From Candidatus Forterrea sp. (GTDB taxonomy: Archaea; Iainarchaeota; Iainarchaeia; Iainarchaeales; JAAZKV01), in assembly GCA_020717885.1 (NCBI GenBank), contig DYDN01000053.1, forward strand, positions 1-5,685: a DNA stretch of 5,685 bases, written 5' to 3'. Every line of letters begins with the position of its first letter. The stretch's first letter is position 1. Shown here piece after piece: positions 5,569 to 5,685 of this stretch. The translations under genes and the position numbers were made by a program. A model generated the notes under the pieces. The model was given only the letters and a program-made list of their open reading frames with translations, made no database searches and was not told the DNA's origin.

Positions 5569-5685
5569 TCAGAGCACATAAGTGCCAACAAAAAAAGATT
5601 TTATTAGATGCGGTTTCCTTTGCATACCCTTCATCTTAGATCTGACAAGTGGGGCAAATTCTCTTTTATTTCTTGCCTGATGTGC
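5569..5685 (-). CDS. Probable transposase, C-terminal 38 residues (runs off the right edge)
   Basis: The minus strand is open from the window edge to a TGA at 5571-5569. The visible tail contains NKREFAPLVRSK, then MQRKPHLIKSFF. Many IS4/IS5-type DDE transposases, including archaeal ones, end with a pattern like KRxFGxxLRSKxxxxQxKExxLKxxxYN after the last catalytic Glu. The spacing of RSK, Q and the final LIK agrees, although the usual YN near the end is replaced. It has the same orientation as the N-terminal transposase fragment at the left edge and may be another copy of that element. Two other minus frames in this short stretch are also partly open, so the call is tentative. Confidence 0.45.
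   Translation of the reverse strand, partial: AHQARNKREFAPLVRSKMKGMQRKPHLIKSFFVGTYVL

Noticed and set aside
5556..5639. Plus-strand continuation of the DUF362 frame after TAG (27 codons to TAG at 5637-5639)
   Set aside because: The translated stretch has none of the expected Cys clusters or family residues, so simple stop readthrough does not restore the protein.

Overview
The window looks like archaeal chromosomal DNA. The strongest marker is a complete gatE (1569-3461), the archaea-specific subunit of the GatDE amidotransferase that makes Gln-tRNA(Gln). It is supported by TATA-like boxes placed about 26 bases before start codons that lack a Shine-Dalgarno sequence, and by a small CxxC/HxxC zinc protein of a type seen in archaea. 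AT-rich codon use and short gaps would fit a DPANN-type or similar lineage, but the sequence does not settle this. TGA ends at least two genes here and every tryptophan checked is TGG, so the standard code applies.

Layout. Positions 1-102 (minus) hold the start of a DDE transposase with a good ribosome binding site, followed by a hairpin-rich non-coding stretch (103-249). Positions 250-1575 (plus) hold one long LAGLIDADG homing-endonuclease frame, broken by two in-frame nonsense codons (TAA 511-513, TGA 655-657). It is a pseudogene whose last bases overlap the start of gatE by 7 nt. Next come gatE (plus) and, convergent with it across a 15-bp gap, a minus-strand pair: a Nudix hydrolase (3749-4243) followed by a 62-residue zinc protein (3477-3665). 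A 94-bp divergent promoter region separates the Nudix gene from an SdpI-family membrane protein (4338-5000), which is followed closely by a DUF362-type gene (5013-5555). That gene stops abruptly at residue 180, at a point where relatives continue into an iron-sulfur half. Immediately after it, on the minus strand, is what looks like the C-terminal end of a transposase (5569-5685).

Reading the parts together. The core genes (gatE, Nudix, zinc protein, SdpI-like) look intact and ordinary. The unusual features are the signs of mobile DNA: a decayed homing endonuclease fused to the 5' edge of an essential gene, and transposase ends at both window edges in the same orientation (N-terminus at the left, C-terminus at the right). 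This is what two direct copies of one insertion sequence would give, or a contig ending inside a repeated element. The right-hand copy appears to have cut the DUF362 gene. I see no CRISPR array, tRNA, rRNA or defence cassette, and no clear undescribed system. The best leads are the nonsense-interrupted endonuclease joined to gatE and the DUF362/IS junction.
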